Part shown: positions 1 to 8,417 of the stretch, piece by piece | How the letters are laid out: every line of letters starts with the position of its first letter | How positions within the stretch are numbered: position 1 is the stretch's first letter | Source of the DNA: Hamadaea flava | Lineage (GTDB): Bacteria; Actinomycetota; Actinomycetes; Mycobacteriales; Micromonosporaceae | Assembly (NCBI RefSeq): GCF_024172085.1 | Contig: NZ_JAMZDZ010000001.1 | Coordinates: 1,054,001-1,118,000 of the forward strand | Direction: 5' to 3' | DNA: 64,000 nt | The notes under the pieces: model-generated | Databases searched by the model: none | Told to the model about the DNA's origin: nothing | The model's input: the letters and a program-made list of their open reading frames with translations, nothing else | Position numbers and translations under genes: made by a program

Positions 1-734
1 ACAAGGGCTCGTCGTTCCAGCACGGCTGGTGGGGCTACGTGAGCAAGGACCTGCGCTCGGTGCTCGGCCGGCCGGTCAGCGGCCCGCTCGCCGCGACCTA
101 CTGCGGCGGCGGCAGCCTGACCGCCTGCCGGTCGATGCTGCTCAGCACGTTGAGCAGCGCCTCGGCGACCCCGGCGGCGACGGTGTACCCGGCGGACAAG
201 TACTGCTCGGCGGGCGACCAGTGGTGTGCCGACAGCGTCGTGCAGTCCCCGCTCGGCGGGATCACCGACGACAAGATCAGCTGGCAGAACCGCCCGACCT
301 ACCAGCAGGTCGTCTCGTTCCCCGCGCACCGCGGCGACAACATCGCCAACCTGGCCAACGGCAGGACCGCCACCGCGTCCAGCACGCAGTTCCTCACCAG
401 CAACACTCCGGGCAAGGCGGTCGACGCCAGTGACGGCTCGCGCTGGTCCAGCTCCTACAACGACAGCAATTGGATCAAGGTCGATCTCGGCTCGGCCCAG
501 ACCGTGGGCCGGGTGTTGCTCCACTGGGAGTCGGCCTACGGGCGCGCGTACCGGATCGAGGTCTCCTCCGACAACAGCACCTGGACCACCGTCTGGTCGA
601 CCACGACCGGCAACGGCGGTCTCGACATCGACGCCTTCAGCCCAGTGACCGCGAGATACGTCCGCATGACGGGAGTCACGCGCGGCACGTCCTACGGCTA
701 CTCGCTCTGGGAGTTCGAGGTGTACGCGAAATAG
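1..734 (+). CDS. Penicillin-acylase-type secreted enzyme with C-terminal F5/8 type C domain, 5' truncated
   Basis: The gene enters from the left edge (reading frame starts at base 3) and only its last 243 codons are visible. The first part, with the stretches FQHGWWGYVSKDLR and ISWQNRPTYQQVVSFPAHR, resembles the C-terminus of actinobacterial penicillin-acylase-family (S45, N-terminal nucleophile) amidohydrolases. The last 130 or so residues form a discoidin/CBM32-like module: it opens NLANGRTATASST, continues with AVDASDGSRWSS and WIKVDLGSAQTVGRV, and ends SLWEFEVYAK, which is the classic F5/8 type C pattern. Such modules bind sugars or surfaces, so the product is probably exported. The catalytic serine region lies outside the window, so the enzyme family is less certain than the module. 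Confidence 0.7.
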   Translation, partial: KGSSFQHGWWGYVSKDLRSVLGRPVSGPLAATYCGGGSLTACRSMLLSTLSSASATPAATVYPADKYCSAGDQWCADSVVQSPLGGITDDKISWQNRPTYQQVVSFPAHRGDNIANLANGRTATASSTQFLTSNTPGKAVDASDGSRWSSSYNDSNWIKVDLGSAQTVGRVLLHWESAYGRAYRIEVSSDNSTWTTVWSTTTGNGGLDIDAFSPVTARYVRMTGVTRGTSYGYSLWEFEVYAK

Positions 735-744
735 CAGCGACACG

Positions 745-778
745 ACAGGGCGGACCCCCGTCGGGGAGTCCGCCCTGT
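745..778. terminator. Bidirectional hairpin terminator
   Basis: An 11-bp perfect inverted repeat (ACAGGGCGGAC and its complement, 745-755 and 768-778) encloses a loop with a further CCCC/GGGG pairing. It lies between the convergent acylase gene (stop at 734) and the MFS gene (stop at 793), so it can serve both. Confidence 0.8.
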
Positions 779-792
779 TCCGTGCGGTGAAG

Positions 793-2313
793 CTATCCGA
801 TGTGGACGGCAGCGCCCGCGGCGACCGAGTTGGTCTTGTCCCGGCGGATCATCACGAAGGTGATGACCGCGGAGACCGCCAGCAGGATCGCGCTGACCGT
901 GAACGCCACGTTGTAGCCGTGGATCGCGCCCAGCGCCTGGTTCTGCGGGGTCGGACCGCCATTGTCGACGATGTAGTTGGCCACCGCCGTGGTGAACACC
1001 GTGTTGAGCACGGCGACGCCGAGCGAACCGCCGACCTGCTGCGAGGTGTTGATCATCGCGCTCGCCACGCCGGCGTCGTGGTTGGCCACGCCCGACAGCG
1101 CGGTGTTACCGAGCGGCACGAAGCAGCAGGCCATGCCGACCGCCATGATGACCAGGGCGGGCAGGATCAGCTTCGGGTAGGACGAGTCCGCCTTCAGCTG
1201 AGTCAGCCACAGCATGCCGCCGGTCGCGAGCAGCGCGCCGACGGTCATCATCACGCGCGGGCCGACCTTGGGCAGGATCGCGCTGCCGAGCCCGGCGGTG
1301 AGGATGATCCCCGCCGAGAACGGCAGGTACGCCACACCGCTCTTGAGCGGCGAGTACTGCAGGGTGCCCTGGAAGTAGTAGGTCATGAACAGGAACATGC
1401 CCATCATGCCCGCGCCCAGGGTGACCGAGGTGAGGTACGAGCCGCCCCGGTTGCGCTGCAACACGACACGCATCGGCAGTAGCGGGTGCGAGCTGCGCAC
1501 CTCGACGATGACGAACGCGATGAGCAGCACCGCCGAGAGCGCGAACAGGCTCAGCGTCACGCCGGAGGTCCAGCCGTCCTCGGCGGCCTTGGTGAAGCCG
1601 TAGACGAGGGTGACCAGGCCCGCGGTGGACAGCACCGCGCCGGGGATGTCGTACTTGGTGTCGCCCTCGGCCTTGCTCTCGCGGACGATCGGGATCGCCA
1701 GGAAGATCGCGATCGCCGCGACCGGGATGTTCACCAGCAGGCACCAGCGCCAGTCGAGGTACTGGGTGAGCAGACCGCCCAGGATCAGGCCGATCGCCGC
1801 GCCGCCGCCGGAGATGGCGCCGAACACGCCGAACGCCTTGGCGCGCTCCTTGACCTCGGTGAACGTCACCGTGATCAGGGACAGCGCGGCCGGAGCGAGC
1901 AGCGCGCCGAAGACGCCCTGGAGCGCACGGGCGGCGAAGAGCATCCCGGCGTTCTGCGCCACACCGCCCAGCGCGGAGGCGAGCGCGAACCCGGCGAGGC
2001 CGATGAGCAGCATCCGCTTACGCCCGGCGAAGTCGGCGATCCGGCCGCCCAGCAGCAGCAGACCACCGAAGGCCAGCGTGTACGCCGTGACGATCCACTG
2101 CCGGTCGGCCTGCGAGATGTTCAGCGCCTCCTGGGCCGACGGCATCGCGATGTTCACGATGGTCGCGTCGAGGACCACCATGAGCTGGGCGATCGCGATG
2201 ACGGTCAGCGCCAGCCAGCGCTTGGGGTCTGGCGGGTGCGACGTCGCTTGACCGGCGTCGGCCCGGGACGGGGTGGCGACGGAGCGGCGCGCCGTCGAGG
2301 TGTCGTTAGACAT
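793..2313 (-). CDS. MFS drug exporter, DHA2 (EmrB/QacA) family
   Basis: A 506-residue proton-coupled multidrug exporter of the inner membrane. After a hydrophilic 45-residue N-terminus come about 14 hydrophobic segments, as expected for the DHA2 group. Visible family signatures are LDATIVNIAMPSAQ in TM1, the motif A loop GGRIADFAGRKRML, and a GAISGGGAAIGLILGG stretch at the motif C position. The ATG at 2313 is chosen because GGAAGAG precedes it; an open frame runs further upstream to 2406 but the extra residues look non-coding. It follows the tetR gene on the same strand with a 122-base gap, so it is probably the regulator's target. Substrate unknown. Confidence 0.88.
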   Translation of the reverse strand: MSNDTSTARRSVATPSRADAGQATSHPPDPKRWLALTVIAIAQLMVVLDATIVNIAMPSAQEALNISQADRQWIVTAYTLAFGGLLLLGGRIADFAGRKRMLLIGLAGFALASALGGVAQNAGMLFAARALQGVFGALLAPAALSLITVTFTEVKERAKAFGVFGAISGGGAAIGLILGGLLTQYLDWRWCLLVNIPVAAIAIFLAIPIVRESKAEGDTKYDIPGAVLSTAGLVTLVYGFTKAAEDGWTSGVTLSLFALSAVLLIAFVIVEVRSSHPLLPMRVVLQRNRGGSYLTSVTLGAGMMGMFLFMTYYFQGTLQYSPLKSGVAYLPFSAGIILTAGLGSAILPKVGPRVMMTVGALLATGGMLWLTQLKADSSYPKLILPALVIMAVGMACCFVPLGNTALSGVANHDAGVASAMINTSQQVGGSLGVAVLNTVFTTAVANYIVDNGGPTPQNQALGAIHGYNVAFTVSAILLAVSAVITFVMIRRDKTNSVAAGAAVHIG

Positions 2314-2435
2314 GGATGTCTCTTCCGTTGAGGTGATGAGGTGGCGGAATCTGGGCGCACGCGGCCCACCGCCGGACTCGGTCAGGCTAGAAGCCCCGTC
2401 CGACAATTAGATTTCGGTGGATTAACAGCGATATT

Positions 2436-3053
2436 TCAGCAGGGAGACCGTTTCAGCACAGGCAGCAGCACGTCATCCACGACGTGCACCGCGTACGCCT
2501 CCGCCATCGGCCCGCACTGCCACGTCTTATGGCTCACGATCATGGCGTGCATCACTTCTTGGAGCGTCCGGGCGCCGGTGCCCACCGGAACCTCGCCCCG
2601 GGCGATCGCCCGGTCCACGATGGTGGTGAACAGGAACGCCTTGGACTCCAGAATGGTGCGCTGCAACGCCTCGGCGAGGGCGGGCGTGTGACCCGCCGCG
2701 GTGATGAGGCCGGTGATGACGTCGCCGTCGGCACGGTTCGCGGCCGTGCACGCCCGGTCCATGAGGTCGAGCAGGTCGCCACGGAGCGACCCGGTGTCGA
2801 CCGGGGGTGGTTCCTCCCCGAAGTGCTGGACGATGGCGTCGACGACCATCTCCGGCTTGTCGGTCCACGTCCGGTAGATGGTGGCCTTGCTGGCGTGCGC
2901 GCGCTCCGCCACGTGGTCCATCGTCATCCGGTCGTAGCCGACCTCGGCGAGCAACTCGAAGACCGCCTCGCAGATCGCCTCGCGGCGACCCGCCCCCCGG
3001 CGCGAGACGGGTCGGCGCAGGTCGACGTCCGTGCTAGACATGGTGTCGGTCAT
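2436..3053 (-). CDS. TetR/AcrR family transcriptional regulator
   Basis: A 205-residue regulator with an N-terminal helix-turn-helix: residues about 22-65 include AICEAVFELLAEVGYDRMTMDHVAERAHASKATIYRTWTDK broken here as AICEAVFELLAEVG, MTMDHVAERA and SKATIYRTW, the TetR recognition region. The C-terminal half is the variable ligand-binding domain. The ATG at 3053 follows a strong GGGGGAGGGG ribosome site; the frame stays open upstream but loses any protein character. A 23-bp dyad lies 27 bases upstream of the start, so the gene is probably autoregulated and controls the MFS gene downstream. Confidence 0.9.
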   Translation of the reverse strand: MTDTMSSTDVDLRRPVSRRGAGRREAICEAVFELLAEVGYDRMTMDHVAERAHASKATIYRTWTDKPEMVVDAIVQHFGEEPPPVDTGSLRGDLLDLMDRACTAANRADGDVITGLITAAGHTPALAEALQRTILESKAFLFTTIVDRAIARGEVPVGTGARTLQEVMHAMIVSHKTWQCGPMAEAYAVHVVDDVLLPVLKRSPC

Positions 3054-3079
3054 GGCTTCCCCTCCCCCTTCGAGCCACT

Positions 3080-3102
3080 GTGTACGAAACCGTTCCGTAC
3101 AC
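3080..3102. promoter_or_regulatory. TetR-type operator
   Basis: A 23-bp near-perfect dyad, GTGTACG-n-AACCGTT-n-CGTACAC, with the single mismatched pair at the two n positions. It sits directly upstream of the tetR gene and matches the form of operators bound by TetR-family dimers. Binding by this tetR product is inferred from position. Confidence 0.8.
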
Positions 3103-3193
3103 CGGACTCTAATCCCAAGATCGGCGATCACCCAACGCCCGACCGAGTGATGATCGCCACGGACGCGCCGAACCGGCCGCTGGTGGGTACGAG

Positions 3194-4084
3194 TCAGCGG
3201 CGGGGCGGGAGCGGAATGCGCGTCAGATCCTCCGCGACGACGATTTCGCCCGAGAACGCTTGCGCGGCCTCCTCGGCGAAGGCGCGCGGCTCGGTGTAGC
3301 GCTGCGAGAAGTGCGTGAGGACGAGTTTGCGCACGCCGGCCTCGGCCGCGATCCAGCCGGCCTGAGCCGCCGTCAGATGGCCTGAGATAGCCGCCAGTTC
3401 GGTCTCGGTACTCAGGAAGGTGGCCTCGATGACGAGCAGGTCGGCGTCGGCAGCCAGCTCGACGGCGGCCGGGCAGAGCCCGGTGTCCATCACGAACGCC
3501 ACGATCTGGCCGGGGCGTACCTCGCTGACCTGGTCGAGCAGCGGGCCGCCGTCGCGCTGCAACCGGCCGATCGCCGCGCCGTAGATCCCCGCCGCGGCCA
3601 ACCGGTCCGGCAGCATCCGCCGCCCGTCCGGCTCGACCAGCCGGTAGCCGAAGGAGTCGACGGAATGATGCAGACGCTGGGCGTACAGGGAGCCGAAGGG
3701 CAGCGTCCCGATGAGCCCGTCGGCCTCGATCGGAGCCGCCTCCACCGGGGCATGGTCGACGAACGAGCTGGCGTGCCGCAACCGCTCGAAGTACGCCGCC
3801 CCGGTCGCCGGGAAGTGCACCGGCACCGGATGCTCGACACCGTCCAGTGACAGCCGCTGGATGACCCCGGGCAGCCCCAGACAGTGATCCCCGTGGAAGT
3901 GAGTGAGGCAAATCCGGTCGACCGCCGAGGCAGGCATCCCGGCGAGCAGCATCTGCCGTTGCGCGCCCTCACCCGGATCGAACAGCACACCGTACTCGTC
4001 GAACCGCAGCAGGTACGCGTTGTGGCTGCGCTGGCGGGTCGGCACCTGGCTAGCGGTGCCGAGGACGATCAGCTCACGGGTCAC
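3194..4084 (-). CDS. rnz: Ribonuclease Z (tRNA 3' processing endonuclease)
   Basis: A 296-residue metallo-beta-lactamase-fold nuclease that trims the 3' trailer from tRNA precursors in the cytoplasm. The diagnostic zinc motif is HFHGDHCLGLPG (about residues 62-73); further ligands are the H in QRLHHSVDSFGYRL, the D in VMDTGLCPAAVELA, and the final H in KLVLTHFSQRY. Length is typical of the bacterial short form. The start is GTG at 4084. The clamp-like gene ends... begins only 9 bases away upstream on the same strand, so the two are probably co-transcribed. Confidence 0.87.
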   Translation of the reverse strand: MTRELIVLGTASQVPTRQRSHNAYLLRFDEYGVLFDPGEGAQRQMLLAGMPASAVDRICLTHFHGDHCLGLPGVIQRLSLDGVEHPVPVHFPATGAAYFERLRHASSFVDHAPVEAAPIEADGLIGTLPFGSLYAQRLHHSVDSFGYRLVEPDGRRMLPDRLAAAGIYGAAIGRLQRDGGPLLDQVSEVRPGQIVAFVMDTGLCPAAVELAADADLLVIEATFLSTETELAAISGHLTAAQAGWIAAEAGVRKLVLTHFSQRYTEPRAFAEEAAQAFSGEIVVAEDLTRIPLPPRR

Positions 4085-4093
4085 GTGAGCAGA

Positions 4094-5206
4094 CTACGGA
4101 GACTTGCGCAGCGGTACGACGAGATATCGCAGCTCAGTGCGGTCAGTGTCGGCGGCGGTGATACTCGTGGGTTGAATGCCGGTCTGGAATCGCAGCACCA
4201 CCCGGTCGTCGCCGAAGGCCCGCAGCGAGTCCAGGAGGTATCGGCCCTGGTAGGAGGCGGTCGTCGAGCCGGTGGTCTGCGCCTTGACCTCCTCCCGGGA
4301 GTCGCCCGCGCCGTCGTCCGAGCCGCGGACCACAACCACGCCGTCAGCGGCCTCCAGTGTCACCGTCCCGATCGGACCGGCGAACGGCATCGCCCGCTCG
4401 ACCGCCGCCCGGAGCAGGTCGGCATCCACGTCCATAACACACTCTGGGCGTACGCCCAGCATCCGCTCAAGCTGCGCGTCCGGGTAGGGCAACGCGAGCG
4501 ACGACACCACGACGCCGCCCTCGGCCCAGGACAGCCCGAGCCGGTCGGCGTCGGCGAGCACGGTCACCTCCGCCGTCTCCGGCTTGGCGAGCATCCGGGC
4601 CGCCTCGGCGAGGATGCCCGCCGGGATCAGGACGTCCACCGGCCCCTCGCCGGACCAGGGCACCGACGCCACGGCCAGCCGGAACCGGTCCGTGGCGGCG
4701 AGCCGGAGCCGATCGGCGTCCGACCTGACGCGTACGCCGCTGAACAGGGGCAGTCCATCTCGGGACGCGGCACCGGCGACCGCCGCGACGGCCGCCGTGA
4801 AAGCCCCGGCCGGCGTCCGCCCCGCCACCGGCGGCGGCTCCGGTGCGGGACCGAGCGCGGCCGGATCGAGCAGCGGCAACGCGAATCGGGCCGAGCCGGT
4901 CCGGATCGCCAGCCGCGACCCCTCCACGCGTACGCGGACCTCCGACGCGTCGAGCGAGGCGAGCGTGGCGGCCAGTGCCCGGCGGCCCACTGCGACGACA
5001 CCGTCGGTGTTCACGGTCGCGGGAACATCGCCCCAGACCGCCGCCTCCTCGCCGGACGCACTCAATCGCAGCTGCCGCCCGGCGACGGCCAGCCGTACGC
5101 CGCCCGCCCGGGCCGCTCTCGGCGGCAGCAACCGGTCGGCGCGCGCGGCGGCCCGGGCGAACGGTGCGGTCGCCACGGTGAACTCCACAGTCGACTCCAT
5201 GATCAC
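4094..5206 (-). CDS. DNA polymerase III beta-clamp (DnaN) paralogue
   Basis: About 370 residues with the threefold clamp architecture. Recognisable signatures are GLPLFSGVRVRSDADRLRLAATDRFRLAVA in the middle domain (best seen as LFSGVRV and AATDRFRLAVA) and the C-terminal YQGRYLLDSLRAFGDDRV, as in PolIIIbeta. The first domain is divergent: it lacks the usual KFRVERDVLAEAV-type start and reads MESTVEFTVATAPFARAA. It therefore looks like a second, non-housekeeping sliding clamp rather than the replicative dnaN. I chose the GTG at 5206 because a TAGGCT box lies 7 bases upstream (leaderless type); the ATG at 5200 is nearly equivalent. It precedes rnz by 9 bases. Confidence 0.75.
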   Translation of the reverse strand: MIMESTVEFTVATAPFARAAARADRLLPPRAARAGGVRLAVAGRQLRLSASGEEAAVWGDVPATVNTDGVVAVGRRALAATLASLDASEVRVRVEGSRLAIRTGSARFALPLLDPAALGPAPEPPPVAGRTPAGAFTAAVAAVAGAASRDGLPLFSGVRVRSDADRLRLAATDRFRLAVASVPWSGEGPVDVLIPAGILAEAARMLAKPETAEVTVLADADRLGLSWAEGGVVVSSLALPYPDAQLERMLGVRPECVMDVDADLLRAAVERAMPFAGPIGTVTLEAADGVVVVRGSDDGAGDSREEVKAQTTGSTTASYQGRYLLDSLRAFGDDRVVLRFQTGIQPTSITAADTDRTELRYLVVPLRKSP

Positions 5207-5269
5207 GGGCGGCAGCCTATTCCCGAGGTCCGACACTTCCCCCGCGCTCGCTCCTCCGCACCCCGGTAG

Positions 5270-5340
5270 GTGCGTTGATCATGGAGTTCGCACCCCCGAC
5301 ACACCGCCGAGACCACAGTTGACTCCATGATCAACGTGGC
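5270..5340 (+). repeat. Dispersed GATCATGA-type intergenic repeat, copy A
   Basis: This copy shows GCGTTGATCATGG(A)GTT at one end, a central CGACACACCG, and CTCCATGATCAACG at the other, so CGTTGATCATGGAGT (5273-5288) can pair with its complement at 5322-5337. Four more copies (7182, 30815, 52668, 58590) share the central and right-hand words. It fills the gap between the clamp-like gene and surE. Confidence 0.65.
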
Positions 5341-5366
5341 GGACGCGCGGCGGCGGGCGGGCGGCG

Positions 5367-6143
5367 TCAGCGAGCCAGTGCGGCCGGGAGGGCGGGCAGG
5401 GTGAGCTTGATCGGAGCCTCCTGCAACGGGCGGACCGGGGTGATCGTGGCGTACCCCTGCGCCAGCAGGTCCAGGTCGGTGCCGACCTTGGGCAGCTCGG
5501 CCGTCTCCTCCAGGGTGGTCCACACCGCCCCGGCCGTGATTTCGGCGAGGCCGATCTGCACCTGTCCGAAGCCGCCGAACGGGGCCTGCCGGACTCCGGC
5601 GATCTCGGGCGCGTCTGGGACGTTGAGGTTCAGCACGACCGACCCGGGCACTTGGTCGAGCAATGGCAGCAGTTCGACGGCCAGCCGCCCCGCCGTCGAC
5701 CAGTGCAGTTCACCGTCGACCTTGCCGTGCGGGACGTCGAGCGACACCGCCATCGCGCGGATGCCCCCGATCGCGGCCGTGAACGCGGCCCCGACGGTGC
5801 CGGAGTGCAGGACGGCGTTGCCGCAGTTCGCGCCGCGGTTGATGCCGGACACCAACAGGTCGGGCGGATCGCCGAAGGCGCCCCGCGTGGCGATCATCGC
5901 GATGAACCCGGGGGTCGCCGCGACGGCGTACGCGCACACGTCGGGCAGGCCGGGCAGGTCGCGTTCCTCGGCGACGATCCGGCCGCCCTCCTCGGTCGCC
6001 GTGATACCGGCGCTGCTACCGCTGCGTTCCCGGGTCGGCGCGGCGACCACCACGTCCAGGCCGGCGGCATGCAGGCTGGCCGCGAGCTGATGCAGTCCAG
6101 GAGCGTCGATGCCGTCGTCGTTGGTCACCACCACTCTGGTCAT
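5367..6143 (-). CDS. surE: 5'/3'-nucleotidase SurE
   Basis: A 258-residue metal-dependent nucleoside monophosphate phosphatase. The N-terminal NDDGIDAPG (residues about 8-16) carries the catalytic aspartates; the S of ERSGSSAG and the N of SGINRGANCGNAVLHSGTV (the ligand asparagine and the HSGTVGAA helix) complete the site. Its start codon at 6143 overlaps the stop of the PfkB kinase at 6140 by four bases, indicating translational coupling in one operon. The protein is cytosolic; the family is tied to nucleotide salvage and stationary-phase survival. Confidence 0.92.
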   Translation of the reverse strand: MTRVVVTNDDGIDAPGLHQLAASLHAAGLDVVVAAPTRERSGSSAGITATEEGGRIVAEERDLPGLPDVCAYAVAATPGFIAMIATRGAFGDPPDLLVSGINRGANCGNAVLHSGTVGAAFTAAIGGIRAMAVSLDVPHGKVDGELHWSTAGRLAVELLPLLDQVPGSVVLNLNVPDAPEIAGVRQAPFGGFGQVQIGLAEITAGAVWTTLEETAELPKVGTDLDLLAQGYATITPVRPLQEAPIKLTLPALPAALAR

Positions 6144-7147
6144 TGCGGGCCTCCCAGCTGCATGCGATGCGCCAGTTCGTCCGGGGTGGCGTGCCCGTCC
6201 ATGGGCGGCATCGGCTCTCCGTCGTACGCCCGCAGCGACACCCGCTCGACCAGGCGCTCGACGGCGTCGGCCCGGCCGGTGCCGAGTCCGTGCCGGGTCA
6301 CGTTGAGCGCTCCGGCGGCCGCGCCGAGGCGTACGGCGGCGGGCAGATCACCGCCCTGGGCCAGCACGGTCGCGATCCCGGCCGTCATGGAGTCCCCGGC
6401 ACCGTGGTGATCGGCGGGTTCCAGCTCGGGCATGCGTACCTCGACGATCGCGTCCTCGGGATCGGGCAGCAACGCGAGCGCGGGCTTCTCGGCGCGCGTG
6501 GCGACCACGGCCGTCGCACCCCGGTCGCGGAGCCGCCGCATCGCCGCGATGAGGTCGACGGTCCGCTCGGTCGAGGCCCGGCCGTCGCGGACCAGTTCCT
6601 CGTGGGAGACCTTGGCGAGGGTGAGCCCGCCTTCCAGGACGGCGTCCAGGTACGCCCCGGACAGGTCGGCGACCACGGTCCCGCCGTTGCGCCGCAGGTC
6701 GCCGGCCAGCCGCCGGTAGACGTCGGGCGGCAGCACCTGGGTCTCGGCCATCCCGCTGAGCACGCTGACCCGAGATCGCAGCCCTTCGGTGAGGGTGAGC
6801 CCGTACAGCTCGTCCTGCTCGTGTCGGCCCAGCGACTCGCCGGGCATCACGGCGACCTCCTGCCGTTGCCCGCCGCGCCGGTCGTGCACGTACGCCCCAC
6901 TCCGGGACTGGGTCTCGACGACGCGGGTCTCGATGCCCTCGACCTCGATGAGATTGGCGAGCACCCGGCCGGCCTCGCCGCCCAGCGCGGTGCAGAACAC
7001 CACCTGCGCGCCGAGCGAGGCGATCATCCGGGCCTGCCAGACACCCTGCCCGCCAGCATGGAGGTGGATCTCGTCGGAGCCGCCCCGGCCGGGCCGCTCG
7101 ACGGTGACCGTCAGCTGCGGCGCCGGGGCGAAGACCATGACACGCAC
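6140..7147 (-). CDS. PfkB-family carbohydrate kinase
   Basis: A 335-residue ribokinase-fold sugar kinase. The ATP/substrate signature is near the C-terminus, HHGAGDSMTAGIATVLAQGG, with GAGD providing the catalytic aspartate. The N-terminal part contains LHAGGQGVWQARMIASLG, the glycine-rich sugar-binding segment that resembles 1-phosphofructokinase and tagatose-6-phosphate kinase (GG-G-N-A pattern, though the usual asparagine is W here). GTG start at 7147. It is the first gene of an operon with surE. The substrate cannot be read from the sequence; a phosphosugar is likely. Confidence 0.85.
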   Translation of the reverse strand: MRVMVFAPAPQLTVTVERPGRGGSDEIHLHAGGQGVWQARMIASLGAQVVFCTALGGEAGRVLANLIEVEGIETRVVETQSRSGAYVHDRRGGQRQEVAVMPGESLGRHEQDELYGLTLTEGLRSRVSVLSGMAETQVLPPDVYRRLAGDLRRNGGTVVADLSGAYLDAVLEGGLTLAKVSHEELVRDGRASTERTVDLIAAMRRLRDRGATAVVATRAEKPALALLPDPEDAIVEVRMPELEPADHHGAGDSMTAGIATVLAQGGDLPAAVRLGAAAGALNVTRHGLGTGRADAVERLVERVSLRAYDGEPMPPMDGHATPDELAHRMQLGGPQ

Positions 7148-7181
7148 CGCCGTTTCCTACCCGTCGCCGATCACGGGGAAA

Positions 7182-7263
7182 CGGAGTCGATCAGGGTGCT
7201 GCGACCACGCAGCACCGGCCGAACACGACCATTAGTTCATGATCGCGCGGAAAGGGCGGGTAG
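7182..7263 (+). repeat. Dispersed GATCATGA-type intergenic repeat, copy C
   Basis: Contains CGATCAGGGTGCTGCG, ACACGACCATTAGTTC and ATGATCGCGCGGAAAG, aligning with copies B and E over their right two thirds. It occupies the gap between the pfkB start (7147) and the end of the M24 peptidase gene (7271). Confidence 0.7.
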
Positions 7264-7270
7264 AGCGCGG

Positions 7271-8380
7271 CTAGCCGACGATGGCGAGGTCGCGGGTGGT
7301 GAGATTGAAGCGTTCGCCGCCGGACTCGGTGACCGTGACGATGTCTTCGATCCGGACTCCGAACCGCCCTTTGAGGTAGATACCGGGCTCGATCGAGAAG
7401 CACATCCCGGGCACGAGGGTCTGCCGCTCGCCTTCGACGAGGTAGGGCGGTTCGTGCCCGCTCATGCCGATGCCGTGCCCGGTGCGGTGGACGAACTGCT
7501 CGCCGTAGCCCGCCTCGGTGATGATCCGGCGGGCGACCCGGTCGATCTCCTCGCACGGGACGCCCGGGGCGACGGCGTCGAAGGCGGCCTGCTGCGCGAC
7601 GCGCACGACGTCGTGGACGGTCAGTTCCTCGGCGGTCGCCTCGCCCACGTGCACGGTGCGGCTGATGTCGGAGCCGTAGCCGTCGCGCAGGCCGCCGAAG
7701 TCGAGCACCACCATGTCGCCGTCCTCGATGACCCGCTCGCCCGCGTGGTGGTGCGGGTTCGCGCCGTTCGGCCCGGAGCAGACCAGCGCGAAGTCCACGC
7801 GCTCGTGGCCGAAGTCGTGCAAGAGCCGGGTCAGGTCCGCGGCCACGTCCAGCTCGCGCCGTCCGGCGAAGGCCATCGTCAGGATCGCCTCGAACGCGCG
7901 GTCCGCGGCTTCGCCCGCGCCTCGCAGCCGGTCCAGCTCCGCGGTGCCCTTCACGGCCCGGAGCATGGGCAAGACCTCGGTCATCGACTTGTACGCGATG
8001 TGCGGCGCGGTCCGCTGGAGTCCCAGGACGTGCATGGCCCAGGCGGAGTCGGAGATGGCGTACGCCGAGGCGTGGAGGACTTCTGCCGCGATCGAGTAGG
8101 GATCGACCCCGTCGGGCCAGTCCACGAGGCGGAGGTGGGTCGCGCCGGGGCACTTCTCCGCGTCGCCCCGTTCGAGCCGGGGCACCACCAGGACGGGTTC
8201 CCGGTCGGCCGCCACCACCAGCAAGGTCAGCCGCTCCGTGGTCGGCGGCTCATATCCGCACAGGTACGCCAGATCCGGGCCGGGCGTGATCAGCAGCCCG
8301 TCCTGCCCCGCACCGGCTGCCGCGCGGGCGACCCGGGTCAGACGGTCGGCGTACTCGTCGCTGGTGAACGGCGTGGCCAT
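7271..8380 (-). CDS. M24 family aminopeptidase (Xaa-Pro peptidase type)
   Basis: A 369-residue pita-bread-fold metallopeptidase. The N-terminal creatinase-like domain covers about residues 1-140; the C-terminal catalytic domain shows all expected metal ligands: D in VVLDFGGLRDGYGSDISRT (two aspartates, DFGG and SDISR), H in HRTGHGIGMSGHE, E in FSIEPGIYLKG and E in VRIEDIVTVTE. These fit cytosolic aminopeptidase P or prolidase. The ATG at 8380 follows GGGAGAG; the upstream open frame is not protein-like. Confidence 0.9.
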   Translation of the reverse strand: MATPFTSDEYADRLTRVARAAAGAGQDGLLITPGPDLAYLCGYEPPTTERLTLLVVAADREPVLVVPRLERGDAEKCPGATHLRLVDWPDGVDPYSIAAEVLHASAYAISDSAWAMHVLGLQRTAPHIAYKSMTEVLPMLRAVKGTAELDRLRGAGEAADRAFEAILTMAFAGRRELDVAADLTRLLHDFGHERVDFALVCSGPNGANPHHHAGERVIEDGDMVVLDFGGLRDGYGSDISRTVHVGEATAEELTVHDVVRVAQQAAFDAVAPGVPCEEIDRVARRIITEAGYGEQFVHRTGHGIGMSGHEPPYLVEGERQTLVPGMCFSIEPGIYLKGRFGVRIEDIVTVTESGGERFNLTTRDLAIVG

Positions 8381-8417
8381 GGCGCTCTCCCGGCTGCGTC
8401 GGCGGATGCCAGCGGGC

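Noticed and set aside
1106-1744. Other long open frames antisense to or out of frame with real genes
   Set aside because: High GC content leaves many stop-free shadow frames rich in R, A, P and G; they lack ribosome sites and overlap genes with clear family signatures.
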